A stretch of 64,000 bases of DNA from assembly GCF_040253635.1 (NCBI RefSeq), contig NZ_JBEJGX010000003.1:3906001-3970000 (forward strand), read 5' to 3'. Positions within the stretch are counted from its first letter, which is position 1, and each line of letters starts with the position of its first letter. This stretch comes from Streptomyces sp. Edi2 (GTDB lineage: Bacteria; Actinomycetota; Actinomycetes; Streptomycetales; Streptomycetaceae). Shown here piece by piece: positions 54,984-64,000 of this stretch. Below the pieces are notes generated by a model that saw only the letters and a list, made by a program, of their open reading frames with translations, was not told the DNA's origin and did no database searches. The position numbers and the translations under genes are program-made.

Positions 54984-55342
54984 GCGGCGGCCTCCGCCGT
55001 GGTGTCCGGCTGCGGGTCCCCGTCCGCAGCGCCCGTCTTCTCGGCGAGATCGCGGAGCCGGTCGATGTCGGAGCTGCCGCGGTTGCGGTAGACGAGCAGC
55101 ACGATCGCCAGGCCGATGCCGATCTCGGCGGCGGCGATCGCGATGGTGAAGAGGGTGAGGGCCTGGCCGGTGTGCAGGGTGTCGCGCAGCCAGACGTCGA
55201 AGGCGACGAGGTTGAGGTTGACGGCGTTGAGCATCAGCTCGACGGACATCAGCACCAGGATCGCGTTGCGGCGCGCGAGCACGCCGTACAGCCCGGTGCA
55301 GAAGAGGAGGACGGCGAGGACGGCCGGGTAGACGAGATGCAT
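54980..55342 (-). CDS. nuoK: NADH dehydrogenase-like subunit K
   Basis: 120 residues. The glutamates of [11 protein letters not shown] and [11 protein letters not shown], essential for pumping in other bacteria, are present. A C-terminal extension of about 25 residues is hydrophilic. ATG overlapping the nuoJ stop (TGATG). Confidence 0.95.
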   Translation of the reverse strand: MHLVYPAVLAVLLFCTGLYGVLARRNAILVLMSVELMLNAVNLNLVAFDVWLRDTLHTGQALTLFTIAIAAAEIGIGLAIVLLVYRNRGSSDIDRLRDLAEKTGAADGDPQPDTTAEAAA

Positions 55343-55983
55343 CAGCGCTGCTCCTCTCGCGGGGCGGGGGCGGCGGGGGCCCGGGAGGCGGCAGGGGCCG
55401 GCGAGGCGGCGTTGTGGAGACCGGCCGCAGCGGACCGCTCCTCCCCCGTCCTGCGGGACAGCACGATCGCCCCGACGAGCGCGGCCAGCAGCAGCACGGA
55501 CAGCGCCTCGAAGGGCAGCACCCAGTACTGGAAGAGGCTGCGTCCGGAGGCCTCGGTGGAGCCCTGGGCGGCGCCCTCGAAGCTGATCCAGGTGGTGCGG
55601 AAGGCATCCACGACGACCCAGACCAGGGCGGCGGCCGAGGCGAGGGCCACCGCGAGCGCGGCCCAGCGGTTGCCCGAATCGGCGTCCGGGGAGCGGCCGA
55701 TGGGCGCCTTGGTGAGCATCAGCCCGAAGAGCAGGAGGACGACGACGGAGCCGACGTAGATCAGCACCTGCACCCAGGCGATGAACTCGGCCGTCAGCAG
55801 CAGGTATTCGACGGCGATCCCGCCGAGCGCGACGACCAGCCAGAGGGCGGCGTGCACCAGCTGCCGGGTGGTGACGGTGATGACGGCCGCGCCGAGGGTG
55901 GCGATCCCGACGAGGAGGAAGGCGATCTCGACACCGGAGGTCGAGAGGAAACCGTGGCCGGCTGCGGTGGCGGCGAGCGTCAC
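55342..55983 (-). CDS. nuoJ: NADH dehydrogenase-like subunit J
   Basis: 213 residues with five helices. The TM3 block [20 protein letters not shown] is typical. The C-terminus is alanine/proline rich. GTG start with GGGGAGGG upstream and a four-base GTGA overlap with nuoI. Confidence 0.94.
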   Translation of the reverse strand: MTLAATAAGHGFLSTSGVEIAFLLVGIATLGAAVITVTTRQLVHAALWLVVALGGIAVEYLLLTAEFIAWVQVLIYVGSVVVLLLFGLMLTKAPIGRSPDADSGNRWAALAVALASAAALVWVVVDAFRTTWISFEGAAQGSTEASGRSLFQYWVLPFEALSVLLLAALVGAIVLSRRTGEERSAAAGLHNAASPAPAASRAPAAPAPREEQR

Positions 55984-56642
55984 TGTCCCTCCCCAGGGGT
56001 GTCCGGTCGGTTCCGGTCCGTGGCCTCGTCCGCTGTCGGGTCCGTGGCCTGGTCCGGGGTCCGGTCCGCGGCCTCGTCCACCGCCTGGTCCTGGGCCTGG
56101 GCGGCCTCGGCTTCGGCCTGCTGCTGGGCGGCAAGCTTGTCGGCCGCCTTGCGGGCGGCGGCGAGCTCCTTGGGCTCCTCGGCCGCCGGGTCGAGCGCCG
56201 GCGGTTCGGGCACCGTCCACATCCACTCGCGGAGCTTGTCGCGCTCATGGGTCAGATCGCGGATGTCCGTCTCGGCGTACTCGAACTCCGGTGACCAGAA
56301 GAGCGCGTCGAAGGGGCAGACCTCGATGCAGATACCGCAGTACATGCACAGCGCGAAGTCGATCGCGAAGCGGTCCAGCACATTGCGGCTGCGCTCCCGG
56401 CCTCCGGGGGCGGCCGGCGGCACCGTTTCCTTGTGGGAGTCGATGTAGATGCACCAGTCCGGGCACTCACGGGCGCACAGCATGCAGACCGTGCAGTTCT
56501 CCTCGAACAGCCCGATGACGCCACGGGTACGGGGCGCGAGGTCGGGCTGGACGTCCGGGTACTGCGCGGTGACCGATCGTTTCGTCATCGTCCGCAGGGT
56601 GACGGCCAGCCCCTTGGCGAGTCCGGAACCGGGGAAGCTCAT
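55980..56642 (-). CDS. nuoI: NADH dehydrogenase-like subunit I with charged tail
   Basis: 220 residues. Two 4Fe-4S motifs are intact: [12 protein letters not shown] and [12 protein letters not shown]. The last 60 or so residues form a charged alanine/glutamate/glutamine tail with repeats like [13 protein letters not shown]. In complex I NuoI carries clusters N6a and N6b on the way to N2. ATG start overlapping nuoH. Confidence 0.94.
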   Translation of the reverse strand: MSFPGSGLAKGLAVTLRTMTKRSVTAQYPDVQPDLAPRTRGVIGLFEENCTVCMLCARECPDWCIYIDSHKETVPPAAPGGRERSRNVLDRFAIDFALCMYCGICIEVCPFDALFWSPEFEYAETDIRDLTHERDKLREWMWTVPEPPALDPAAEEPKELAAARKAADKLAAQQQAEAEAAQAQDQAVDEAADRTPDQATDPTADEATDRNRPDTPGEGQ

Positions 56643-57607
56643 GACGAGATCACCACCTTGACGACGCCGGTGAGGGCGATCTGGGCGAGCGAGAGCGGGA
56701 TGAGGACCGTCCAGGCGAGCTTTTGCAGCTGGTCCTCGCGCAGCCGCGGGTAGGTCACCCGCAGCCAGATGACGCCGAAGGCGAGGATCACGGTCTTCAG
56801 CAGCGTCCACAGCCAGCCCAGGCCGTCGGCGCCGAACGGGCCGTGCCAGCCGCCGAGGAAGAGGACGGAGGTCAGGGCGCAGAGGACGACGATCCCGGCG
56901 TACTCGGCGAGCAGGAAGAGCGCGAAGCGCAGTCCGGTGTACTCGGTGTAGGCACCGAAGATGATCTCCGAGTCGGCGACCGGCATGTCGAACGGCGGCC
57001 GCTGCAGCTCGGCGAGCCCCGCGGTGAAGAAGACCACGCCGCCGACGATCTGCCACGGCACCCACCACCAGTGGAAGGCCTCGATGATGCCGGGCAGGGA
57101 GAGCGTGCCGGCCGCCATGGCGACGGAGGCCGCGGCGAGCAGCATCGGCAGCTCGTACGCGAGCAGCTGCGCGGCCGTCCGCAGACCGCCGAGCAGCGAG
57201 AACTTGTTCGCCGAGGCCCAGCCCGCCATCAGCGAGCCGAGCACGCCGACGCCCATCACGGCGAGCACGAAGAAGATTCCGGCGTCCAGCGCCTGTCCCA
57301 CGGCGTTGTGCGGGCCTATCGGGATGGCGACCAGGACCAGGAGGTACGGCAGCAGGGCGACGGCGGGCGCGAGCTGGAAGATCCGCCGGTCGGCGCCGGC
57401 CGGAACGATGTCCTCTTTCTGCGCGAACTTCACACCGTCGGCGACGAGCTGCGCCCAGCCGTGGAAGCCGCCCGCGTACATGGGACCCAGCCGGCCCTGC
57501 ATATGGGCCATGACCTTGTGCTCGGTCTGCCCGATGACCAGGGGGAAGACGAGGAAGACGACGAAGACGGCGGCGAGGCGCAGCGCGATGTCGAGGGCGT
57601 CGCTCAT
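56639..57607 (-). CDS. nuoH: NADH dehydrogenase-like subunit H
   Basis: 322 residues with eight helices. The quinone-site region reads [20 protein letters not shown] followed by YTG and the LAEY motif. NuoH anchors the quinone channel and normally binds NuoD, which is missing from this operon. ATG start overlapping nuoC by four bases (ATGA). Confidence 0.94.
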   Translation of the reverse strand: MSDALDIALRLAAVFVVFLVFPLVIGQTEHKVMAHMQGRLGPMYAGGFHGWAQLVADGVKFAQKEDIVPAGADRRIFQLAPAVALLPYLLVLVAIPIGPHNAVGQALDAGIFFVLAVMGVGVLGSLMAGWASANKFSLLGGLRTAAQLLAYELPMLLAAASVAMAAGTLSLPGIIEAFHWWWVPWQIVGGVVFFTAGLAELQRPPFDMPVADSEIIFGAYTEYTGLRFALFLLAEYAGIVVLCALTSVLFLGGWHGPFGADGLGWLWTLLKTVILAFGVIWLRVTYPRLREDQLQKLAWTVLIPLSLAQIALTGVVKVVISS

Positions 57608-58923
57608 GGGGTGTCGCCTCCTTGCTCCGGCTCCGGCTGCTCCTTGGGCTCCGTCGGCTCTGCCTGTTCCTTCGGCTCTGCCGTTTTCTCCGGCTCCGGT
57701 TTCTTCTCCGGCTCCGGCTTCTCCTGCGGCTGCTTCTCCGGCTCGTCGAAGGCCGGACGGGCGTGGTGCCAGGGCGCGTCCGAGGAGCGCGGGGCCGCCT
57801 CCTTCGGGGGAGCCGCCGCGGCCTCCTTGGCCGGGGTCTGTGCCGACGGGGTCTCGGCCGACGGGGTCTCCGTCGACGGACCCTCCTTGGGCGAAGCCGC
57901 CTCGGAGGCCCCCTTGGGCGAAGCCGCCTCAGGGGTCACCTCGGTCGCGGCAGCCTCGGTCGCGGCAGCCTCAGTTGCGGCCGCGGCTGCCTCAGCCGCC
58001 TGCCGCTGGGCGGCCGAACCCTCGCTCGCCGACCGCGTACGCCGCGCCGGGCGCTCCGGGCGCTCGGGACGTGCTTCGGCCGCTGGGGTCCCGGCCGCCT
58101 CCCCCGCTGCCTGCTGCTGACCGGCCGAGCCTCCGGCCGCGGTCCGCGTACGCCCCGCCGGCCGCTCACCCGCGGCACCACCGGCCGCACCGGCCGCACG
58201 TGCACCACCGGCCGCCCGCGCACCCCGCGCCGGACGCGCAGGGGCAGGCGGCAGCTGGCCCTTCAGCGGGCCCCACTCGTTCGGGTCCGGGACGCCGGGG
58301 GGCAGCATCTGGCGGCGCTTGGGCCCGCCGTGCTCGGACTCCCCCGGTTCCTTGGCCCCCGGCCATGCCTTGGCGACCCGCGCCGCCAGCACGAAGTCCT
58401 TGCGCAGCGGATGCCCCTCGAAGTTCTCCGGGAGCAGCAGCGGTACGAGGTGCGGATGGCCGGTGAAGTCCACACCGAACATCTCGTGGGTCTCCCGCTC
58501 GTGCCAGCCCGCGCCCGCGTACACACCGACGGCGGTGGGGAGCGCGGCCGCCTCGTGCGGCACGGTCGTCCGCACGATCAGCCGGTGGACGGTACCGGGC
58601 CGCGACACATCGGCGAGGTGCGCACAGATCCGGAAGCCGGTGCCGGGCTCGTCGACGGCGCTCAGCCAGTCGAAGTAGCTGCAGCCGAGCGCGTCGCGGG
58701 CGGCCGTCAGCGCGGTGAGCCAGCCGTTCACGGGGACGTCGACGGTCAGCACCTCGTACGCCAGCTCCGCCGTGGCCCCCGCACCGAAGATCTCGCTCGC
58801 GGGCCGCGGCAGCCAGCCGACAACGGGCTCGGCGACCGGCTGCCCGGTCTGCTCGCCCTGCGTGTCACCCTGTGCGTCGGTCTCCGCCTGCTGCTCCGGC
58901 CGCCGCTCCGGCTGCTCGCTCAT
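57604..58923 (-). CDS. nuoC: NADH dehydrogenase-like subunit C with long tail
   Basis: 439 residues. The NuoC domain spans about 35-220: [20 protein letters not shown] and [16 protein letters not shown] are its signature. Residues 225-439 are a low-complexity alanine/glutamate/proline tail, with tracts such as [11 protein letters not shown] and [11 protein letters not shown]. No NuoD domain is fused to it. The ATG overlaps the nuoB stop by four bases. Next gene downstream is nuoH, where nuoD, E, F and G would be expected. Confidence 0.92.
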   Translation of the reverse strand: MSEQPERRPEQQAETDAQGDTQGEQTGQPVAEPVVGWLPRPASEIFGAGATAELAYEVLTVDVPVNGWLTALTAARDALGCSYFDWLSAVDEPGTGFRICAHLADVSRPGTVHRLIVRTTVPHEAAALPTAVGVYAGAGWHERETHEMFGVDFTGHPHLVPLLLPENFEGHPLRKDFVLAARVAKAWPGAKEPGESEHGGPKRRQMLPPGVPDPNEWGPLKGQLPPAPARPARGARAAGGARAAGAAGGAAGERPAGRTRTAAGGSAGQQQAAGEAAGTPAAEARPERPERPARRTRSASEGSAAQRQAAEAAAAATEAAATEAAATEVTPEAASPKGASEAASPKEGPSTETPSAETPSAQTPAKEAAAAPPKEAAPRSSDAPWHHARPAFDEPEKQPQEKPEPEKKPEPEKTAEPKEQAEPTEPKEQPEPEQGGDTP

Positions 58924-59603
58924 CGGGGCTCCTCCCCCGCCGCCTTCGGCTCATCCGCCGGTGCCGTGGTCTCCTGCGCCGGCTTCGGCGCGGGCGGCGT
59001 GACCAGCCCGCTGCGCAGTGCGGCGGCGGAGGGGCGCGCGGCGCCGCCCTTCGCGTACCGCTCCCCCAGCGACTCGCGGGCGATCTTCTCCTGGAGCTTG
59101 AGGATGCCCTGGAGCAGCGCCTCCGGACGCGGCGGGCAGCCCGGTACGTACACATCCACGGGAATGATCTGGTCGACGCCCTTGGTGACCGAGTACGAAT
59201 CCCAGTACGGGCCGCCGCAGTTGGAGCAGGCCCCGAAGGAGATGACGTACTTCGGCTCGGGCATCTGCTCGTAGAGCCGCTTGACCGCGGGCGCCATCTT
59301 GTCGGTGACCGTGCCGGAGACGACCATCAGGTCGGCCTGGCGCGGGCCGGGCGCGAACGGGATCACGCCGAGCCGGATGAAGTCGTGCCGTGCCATGGAC
59401 GCGGCGATGAACTCGATGGCGCAGCAGGCGAGGCCGAAGTTGAAGACCCAGAGGCTGTAGCGGCGGCCCCAGTTGAGGACCACCTTCATCGGTTCGGGCG
59501 CGAGCCGGGCCAGGGTGCCCAGGCGCCGCGGCTCCGGCAGGAACTGCGGGGCGGCGCCCTCGGACGCGGCTGCGGAGCTGTGGGAGGCGGGGGTCACGTC
59601 CAT
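58920..59603 (-). CDS. nuoB: NADH dehydrogenase-like subunit B
   Basis: 227 residues. The N2 cluster ligands are intact: CC in [10 protein letters not shown] in FGACSNCGG and C in [10 protein letters not shown]. The C-terminal 40 residues are proline/alanine rich. ATG at 59603, inside the end of nuoA; an alternative GTG at 59597 would give a four-base overlap. Confidence 0.94.
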   Translation of the reverse strand: MDVTPASHSSAAASEGAAPQFLPEPRRLGTLARLAPEPMKVVLNWGRRYSLWVFNFGLACCAIEFIAASMARHDFIRLGVIPFAPGPRQADLMVVSGTVTDKMAPAVKRLYEQMPEPKYVISFGACSNCGGPYWDSYSVTKGVDQIIPVDVYVPGCPPRPEALLQGILKLQEKIARESLGERYAKGGAARPSAAALRSGLVTPPAPKPAQETTAPADEPKAAGEEPR

Positions 59604-59995
59604 TCCAGGACGCCCTTCTTCCATGCGTAGAGCAGGCCGATGGTGAGGAAGCCGAGGAAGATGAACATCTCCACCAGCGTCACACCACCGAAACCGGGGG
59701 CGGCAAAGATCGTCGCCCAGGGGAAAAGGAAGATCGAGTCGACGGCGAAGATGACGTAGAGGAAGGCGTACACGTAGTAGCGGACCTGGGTGTGTGCCCA
59801 GCCCTCGCCGACGGGGTCCACGCCGCACTCGTACGTCAACAGCTTCTCGGGCGTCGGCACCACGGGCCGCAGCAGCCGCCCGGCACCGAAGGCCACGGCC
59901 ACGAAGAGCACCCCGATCACGGCGATGATGCCGACGACCGAGTAGCCCTGGAAATAGTCCGCGGCGACGGTGGTGCCCACGGTCGCGTCCGGCAC
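59594..59995 (-). CDS. nuoA: NADH dehydrogenase-like subunit A
   Basis: 133 residues with three helices. [12 protein letters not shown] and [20 protein letters not shown] (core [14 protein letters not shown]) match NuoA. First gene of the operon. GTG start with GAGGGGCG upstream. The 242-nt region upstream shows no clear promoter. Confidence 0.94.
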   Translation of the reverse strand: MPDATVGTTVAADYFQGYSVVGIIAVIGVLFVAVAFGAGRLLRPVVPTPEKLLTYECGVDPVGEGWAHTQVRYYVYAFLYVIFAVDSIFLFPWATIFAAPGFGGVTLVEMFIFLGFLTIGLLYAWKKGVLEWT

Positions 59996-60170
59996 GTCCG
60001 CCCCTCGCTCCCTGACTGCGCTTGTTTCAACGACTTCGACGATCTGTACGGATCGGAGTCTAGGCCCTGCCCCGGCCGCGGTGAGCAGCCGGATCGTCGC
60101 GGACGGTGGGGTTGTCCCTACTTCGCCCTACCTGGGCGGCCGGCAGCGTAGACGGCGCGGACGGTTGTCT

Positions 60171-60232
60171 CAGAAGGTGTCTCACGGAGCGGACGGGCAC
60201 GGGGTGGCTCGGGCGGGGCGGGACACCTTCTG
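60171..60232. repeat. Long-looped inverted repeat
   Basis: CAGAAGGTGTC at 60171-60181 is the perfect complement of GACACCTTCTG at 60222-60232, with a 40-nt loop. It lies just past the stop of the MinD-like ATPase gene and could be its terminator or a protein site. Confidence 0.4.
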
Positions 60233-60237
60233 CCGCG

Positions 60238-62289
60238 TCACCGGGGCGGCCCTGCGTGGGGGTGGGCGGGGCCGGGGTGGACGGGGCCGGGGTAGACGGG
60301 GCCGGGGTGGACGGGGCCGTCGTGAGCGGGACCGGCGTGAGCGGGGCCGGGGTATGCGGGGCCGGGGTAAGCGGGGCCGGGGTAAGCGGGACCAGGGTGG
60401 ACGGGGCCGGAGGGGGCGCCGTCCGGGGCTGCCGGGGCGCTCCCGCCCGTACGCTGCCGGCCCGGGCCGCGCGAGACGGCCCGGTTCATCGCCTCGGCCG
60501 CGATCCGCGCCGCCGCCTGCAGCGTCCGCTCGCCGAGCAGCTCGGTGCGGATCGCACCGCCCGCCGCGAGATGGCGGTCGTAGGGAAGCGGGAGCACCGT
60601 CGCGCCGCCGACGCTCAGATGCTCGGTGGCCTTGCGCAGGTCCAGCCCGGAATCGGGGGACACATGGCTGAGAACCACCACTGTCGTCGGCAGCATGCCG
60701 GGGTGGAGCCCGCCGGCCCAGTCCAGTACCGAGCGGGTGGCCGCCACTCCCTCCGGGGTCGCCGGGGAGACCAGCACCCTCGCCTGCGTCGTCACCAGCG
60801 CGGTACGCGCCACCTCGGCGGGCAGCGTCTCGCAGTCCACGACGGTGGTCGCGAAGTACCGGCGCAGGGACGTCATCACCACCCGGTAGGTGTCGATGTC
60901 CAGCCTCGTCCCGATGGCGCCCTGGCTGCCCGGCAGCAGCCAGCCGCCGCCGGGGAACGGGATCAGATAGCCGGTCAGGTCCGTGATCAGCATCGACGGA
61001 TCCACTATCTGCGCCAGGTCGGTACCCGACCAGCGCACTTCTCGTGCGCCCAGCCGGTGCGGCAGCGTGCCGAGCGCTGGATCGGCCTCGACCGCCAGCA
61101 CCGGATCGGCGCGGTAGTGCGCATAGGTGAGGGCCAGCAGGGCGGCGACGGTGGACTTGCCCGCACCGCCCCGGATGCTCGTCACGGAGATCTGCCGGCC
61201 GGTGGCCACCGGCTGCTGGATGGCGTGGGCGGTCTGGGTGACGGCGGCGGTCTCCGCGGCGGGCGACGAGGCGATCGCCCGCCGTACGGCCCGCCCCGCA
61301 CGCTGCGCGACCGACTCTCCGTGCCGCGGCTTGGACCGCAGCGCGTCCAGCTCGGGCGGCAGCAGCGGTACCGAGACGGGCGTCGGCTGGGACCTGAGCA
61401 GGCGCGTGGGCTGGGACCTGCGCACGGGGGTGGGCGTGTGAACAGGGGCGGGCGGGGGCGGCGCGGTGGAGGGGGCTGCCGCGGTGGAGGGGGGTGGCGT
61501 GGTGGGCAGGGGCGGCATGAGGGGAGGGGGTGCGGTGGTGTGGGGGGCCGTGGCGGCGTGGGGCGCCACTGTGGTGTGGGGGGCACCCGTGCCGTAGGTG
61601 ACCGGCACGTCGTAGGGGACCGGCACGTCGTAGGTGACCGGCACGTCGTGGGCGGCCGGCGCGGGTGCCTGTCCCGGTACGGCTGCCGGTTCCGGTGCGC
61701 GTGCCGGTTCCGGTACGGGCTGCGGCGGCGGAGCGGCAGCCGGCAGCGGTCCTGCCGAGGGCATGGCAGCAGGCATGACGGGCGGCGTCACGGGTGGCGT
61801 GACGGGGGGCATGGCAGGAGGTACGGCAGAAGGCATGGCGCCGGGCGCGACCGCACCGGCGTCCGGCGCGTCCGGCGCGTTCGGCTCCGCCCGCGCCGTC
61901 AGCGGTGTGTCCCATACGGTCGCAGCCACGGCCGAGGGGGCGGACGTGGCGGCCGCCGGCTCGGGCGCATCCCCGGGTACGGGCATGGCCAGCGCCTCGG
62001 GCGCATCCCCAGGTACCGGCGTGGCTGCCCTGGCCGTCTTCTCAAGGGTGACTGCGCCAGTGCCGCTCTTCTCAAGGGTGGGGCCACCGGGGCCACTCCC
62101 CGTGCCGCCCTCCGCGGCGCCCGTTCCCGCGGGCATCCCCGGCGTCATCGCCGCCCCGCCGAGACCGCGCGGCACATCGTGCTGCCGGTCTCCTTGCACA
62201 GGTTGCGCCGGTTGCCCAGGCTGCACCGGTTGCCCGGGTTGCCCAGGTCCACCCGGCCCGCTCGATCCCTTGGTTTCCTCTGCTGACAT
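60238..62289 (-). CDS. Proline-rich MinD/EspI-like ATPase
   Basis: 683 residues. The first 340 or so are low-complexity proline/alanine sequence. A MinD/SRP-like ATPase domain follows with a deviant Walker A, RGGAGKST (K378), a Walker-B-like VVDCET and VLVSPATPEGVAATR. The C-terminus repeats (Y/H)PGP(A/V) about nine times. This layout matches EspI-like ATPases of type VII secretion loci. The start is ATG 62289, 27 nt after the EccD-like gene, so the two are one operon. It does not look like a chromosome-partition ParA. Confidence 0.8.
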   Translation of the reverse strand: MSAEETKGSSGPGGPGQPGQPVQPGQPAQPVQGDRQHDVPRGLGGAAMTPGMPAGTGAAEGGTGSGPGGPTLEKSGTGAVTLEKTARAATPVPGDAPEALAMPVPGDAPEPAAATSAPSAVAATVWDTPLTARAEPNAPDAPDAGAVAPGAMPSAVPPAMPPVTPPVTPPVMPAAMPSAGPLPAAAPPPQPVPEPARAPEPAAVPGQAPAPAAHDVPVTYDVPVPYDVPVTYGTGAPHTTVAPHAATAPHTTAPPPLMPPLPTTPPPSTAAAPSTAPPPPAPVHTPTPVRRSQPTRLLRSQPTPVSVPLLPPELDALRSKPRHGESVAQRAGRAVRRAIASSPAAETAAVTQTAHAIQQPVATGRQISVTSIRGGAGKSTVAALLALTYAHYRADPVLAVEADPALGTLPHRLGAREVRWSGTDLAQIVDPSMLITDLTGYLIPFPGGGWLLPGSQGAIGTRLDIDTYRVVMTSLRRYFATTVVDCETLPAEVARTALVTTQARVLVSPATPEGVAATRSVLDWAGGLHPGMLPTTVVVLSHVSPDSGLDLRKATEHLSVGGATVLPLPYDRHLAAGGAIRTELLGERTLQAAARIAAEAMNRAVSRGPGRQRTGGSAPAAPDGAPSGPVHPGPAYPGPAYPGPAYPGPAHAGPAHDGPVHPGPVYPGPVHPGPAHPHAGPPR

Positions 62290-62316
62290 GGTCCCGCGGC
62301 CGCCTTTCCGGTTCCG

Positions 62317-63483
62317 TCAGAAGGTGTGCAGCAGCCCGCTGAAGACCCCGAACGCCCCGAGGGCCACCGGGATCAGCGCCACCACACTGACCGACTCGAC
62401 GAGGTTCATCAGCCGGCGCAGCCGGACCTGAACGTGTTCCGGCACCCGCACCGCGAGCACCACCAGCGGCAGCACCGCCGCCACACACAGCGCGGCGAGC
62501 GCGCCCGGTGCCCCGGCCCCGTCCGCCGCTCCTTGCCACACCAGGCTCACCCCCACTGCCGTACCGGCGGCCAACAGAGCGACGACCTCGACCACCAGGG
62601 GATAGGCACGCGCACGTGACAGCGTCACCAGACACAGCAGGGCCGCGGCCGCCACCGACCAGCCGTCCTCCGACCCGGCCGCAAGTACTCCCGCCGCACC
62701 CGCCGAGACCGCCATGGCGACGGTGGCCGGCGCGAGACCGCGGTGGGTCGCACCGAGGGCGGTCGCCACCTGATGCCGGCTCACCGGCGCGCCACCGGAA
62801 CGCCGGTCATCGAGCCGGGTCAACCCGGCCGCCGTCAACGCCAGTCGGGGCAGGTAGCCCAGCACGAGCACCGAGAGCACACCGAGTACGACCCCCGCAC
62901 GCGCCACCCCGGTCAGCGCCAGCGCGGCCTCCCACGCTCCCACCGCGAGCGCGACCGCCGCCGCGCCGACGAGTCCGCCGCGCCCCAGCTCCGTACGGAC
63001 GCCGAGCAGCGCGAGCGCGGCCGCAACGGTCAGTCCGACGGCGGCCAGTCGCACCGCGCCGGCCGGAGCGGCCTGCCAGGAGGCGAGTGTGCCGAGCGCG
63101 CCGCCCCACACCAGCAGTGCGGTGGCCGGCGCACGCCGTCCGAGCCCTCCGGCGGCAGCTCCGCCGGCCGCGGCGAGCACAGCAACGCCCCCGAGCCAGG
63201 GGGCGGCCGGCCCCGGCCCGTACCAACTCGCCGCCGCGACCCCGGCGACCAGCGCCAACAGCACGCTCGCGGCACCGGCCGTCCACGTCCGGCTGCGCGC
63301 GTCCCAGGACCGGCCGGGCACCGCCGGACCGCCCGGGGTGTCATCGGCGGCCTCGCCAGTTGCCCCGTCAGCTCTGCCGTCAGCGGCCTCATCGGTGGCG
63401 TGCTCGGTGGCGTACCTGGTGTCGTGCTCAGTCGCGTGCCCGGTGGCGTGCTGCATCCCCGCCGTCACCAACCGCCGCGCCAT
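62317..63483 (-). CDS. EccD-like type VII secretion membrane protein, YukD-less
   Basis: 388 residues from ATG 63483, with GGGAGGGGGAGC upstream. Eleven hydrophobic segments are visible, as in EccD, and the C-terminal LMNLVESVSVVALIPVALGA then FGVFSGLL resembles the EccD end. The N-terminal ubiquitin-like YukD domain is absent; instead about 55 residues form a hydrophilic repeat (HATGHATEHDTRYATEHAT). EccD lines the type VII channel with EccB, EccC and EccE. No such partner genes lie beside it in the window. Confidence 0.8.
   Translation of the reverse strand: MARRLVTAGMQHATGHATEHDTRYATEHATDEAADGRADGATGEAADDTPGGPAVPGRSWDARSRTWTAGAASVLLALVAGVAAASWYGPGPAAPWLGGVAVLAAAGGAAAGGLGRRAPATALLVWGGALGTLASWQAAPAGAVRLAAVGLTVAAALALLGVRTELGRGGLVGAAAVALAVGAWEAALALTGVARAGVVLGVLSVLVLGYLPRLALTAAGLTRLDDRRSGGAPVSRHQVATALGATHRGLAPATVAMAVSAGAAGVLAAGSEDGWSVAAAALLCLVTLSRARAYPLVVEVVALLAAGTAVGVSLVWQGAADGAGAPGALAALCVAAVLPLVVLAVRVPEHVQVRLRRLMNLVESVSVVALIPVALGAFGVFSGLLHTF
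63393..63452 (-). repeat. 12-bp tandem repeat in the EccD-like gene
   Basis: Five imperfect 12-bp units resembling CGGTGGCGTGCT encode the HATEHDTRYATEHAT-type stretch near the N-terminus. Confidence 0.8.
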
Positions 63484-63505
63484 CGCCCGCTCCCCCTCCC
63501 GATCT

Positions 63506-63522
63506 GTATCGCGACACGATAC
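63506..63522. promoter_or_regulatory. Palindromic operator candidate before the EccD-like gene
   Basis: GTATCG-CGACA-CGATAC is a perfect 6-bp inverted repeat, 23-39 nt upstream of the EccD-like start and about 120 nt from the divergent sensor gene. It could control either or both. Confidence 0.5.
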
Positions 63523-63638
63523 GGCCCTCCTCCGACACGCTGTCCAGCACGGTCGGCAGCGGCGGGTGGGGAAAACCCCACCCCCACCACCCCAGCCACC
63601 CCATGGCACGCGGATCGGCAACCGGGCAGGCTGGGCGC

Positions 63639-64000
63639 ATGACGGAGAGTCCCCGGCCCAGTGCCGATATTGGCGATACCACCCCTGACGGTGGGTCACT
63701 GCCGCCGCCCGCAGGGCCACTCAGCGGCGCGACGTGGCGGGAGATCGCGTACCTGCTGTCCAACTTCCCGCTGGGTCTCATCGGGTTCGTGGTGCTGGTG
63801 GTGTGGCTGACCCTCGGAATCGGGCTGGCCGTCACCGTGATCGGCCTGCCGCTGCTGGCCGGGGGCCTGGTGGCCTGCCGGCAGTACGGGAAGCTGGAAC
63901 GGGCGCGGGCGCGGGCCCTGCTCGGGGTGCGGGTGGCGGAGCCGAGTCCGCTACGGGCCCGGGAGCGGGGGTTCCTGCCCCGGATGTGGACGTGCCTGAA
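63639..64000 (+). CDS. Sensor-domain protein, N-terminal part
   Basis: An ATG at 63639 opens a frame that runs off the right edge, 120 codons seen. After a proline-rich start it enters a hydrophobic region with ATWREIAYLLSNFPLGLIGF and a second segment (GLAVTVIGLPLLAGG). This matches the putative sensor domain found at the N-terminus of many Streptomyces histidine kinases. The kinase part, if present, lies outside the window. It is divergent from the EccD-like gene. Confidence 0.7.
   Translation, partial: MTESPRPSADIGDTTPDGGSLPPPAGPLSGATWREIAYLLSNFPLGLIGFVVLVVWLTLGIGLAVTVIGLPLLAGGLVACRQYGKLERARARALLGVRVAEPSPLRARERGFLPRMWTCL

Noticed and set aside
51657..55091. 1144-codon plus-strand frame across nuoM-nuoL
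   Set aside because: Glycine/glutamate-rich antisense shadow of nuoL and nuoM; both real genes have clear conserved motifs.
63393..63452. Short repeats considered as a CRISPR array
   Set aside because: Units are 12 bp, imperfect, without spacers and in frame within a coding region.

Overview
The window is high-GC actinobacterial chromosome, almost certainly Streptomyces or a close relative. The evidence is the strongly G/C-biased third codon positions, many GTG starts, tRNA genes without an encoded CCA, actinobacterial ribosomal protein tails (RGG-rich S3, acidic N-terminus on NusG), zinc-type S14 and L33, and DUF1707, LppX-like and EccD-like proteins. It is core chromosome: there are no insertion sequences, phage genes or CRISPR arrays. 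Only two small genes between rpsJ and tuf look foreign or decayed.

Positions 1-38,993 hold the translation and transcription super-locus, read on the minus strand from right to left: tRNA-Trp, secE-nusG, rplK-rplA, an LppX-like lipoprotein, rplJ-rplL, rpoB-rpoC, a DUF1707 membrane protein, rpsL-rpsG-fusA-tuf, then the S10-spc-alpha run rpsJ to infA, rpmJ, rpsM, rpsK, rpsD, rpoA, rplQ and truA, with map and adk-secY inside it. Hairpin terminators or attenuators separate most sub-operons. An L10 leader with attenuator precedes rplJ, and one 25-nt leader element is shared by rpsJ and rpsL. Between rpsJ and tuf lie a broken small membrane-protein gene and an orphan SUKH-3-type immunity gene.

Positions 39,000-49,300 hold ordinary metabolic and housekeeping genes: an aspartate-type aminotransferase, adenosine deaminase, murB, a HadA/HadB-like hydratase pair, rpmG, tRNA-Met, tRNA-Thr and tRNA-Tyr, a cytosine-deaminase-like protein that has lost key residues, an NAD(P)-binding protein, yajQ, yccF and htpX.

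Positions 49,555-59,995 hold a tightly overlapped minus-strand operon for a reduced complex I: nuoA-B-C-H-I-J-K-L-M-N. It lacks nuoD, nuoE, nuoF and nuoG. NuoC and NuoI carry long low-complexity tails, and an undescribed 49-codon repeat-containing ORF fits exactly between nuoL and nuoM. Next to it (60,238-63,483) is a two-gene operon for an 11-helix EccD-like type VII secretion channel without its ubiquitin-like domain and a proline-rich MinD/EspI-like ATPase, apparently without other secretion genes nearby. A divergent sensor-domain gene runs off the right edge.

Best candidates for something undescribed are the nuoL-nuoM small ORF, the orphan EccD-ATPase pair, the reduced complex I with its tails, and the orphan SUKH gene in the ribosomal island.
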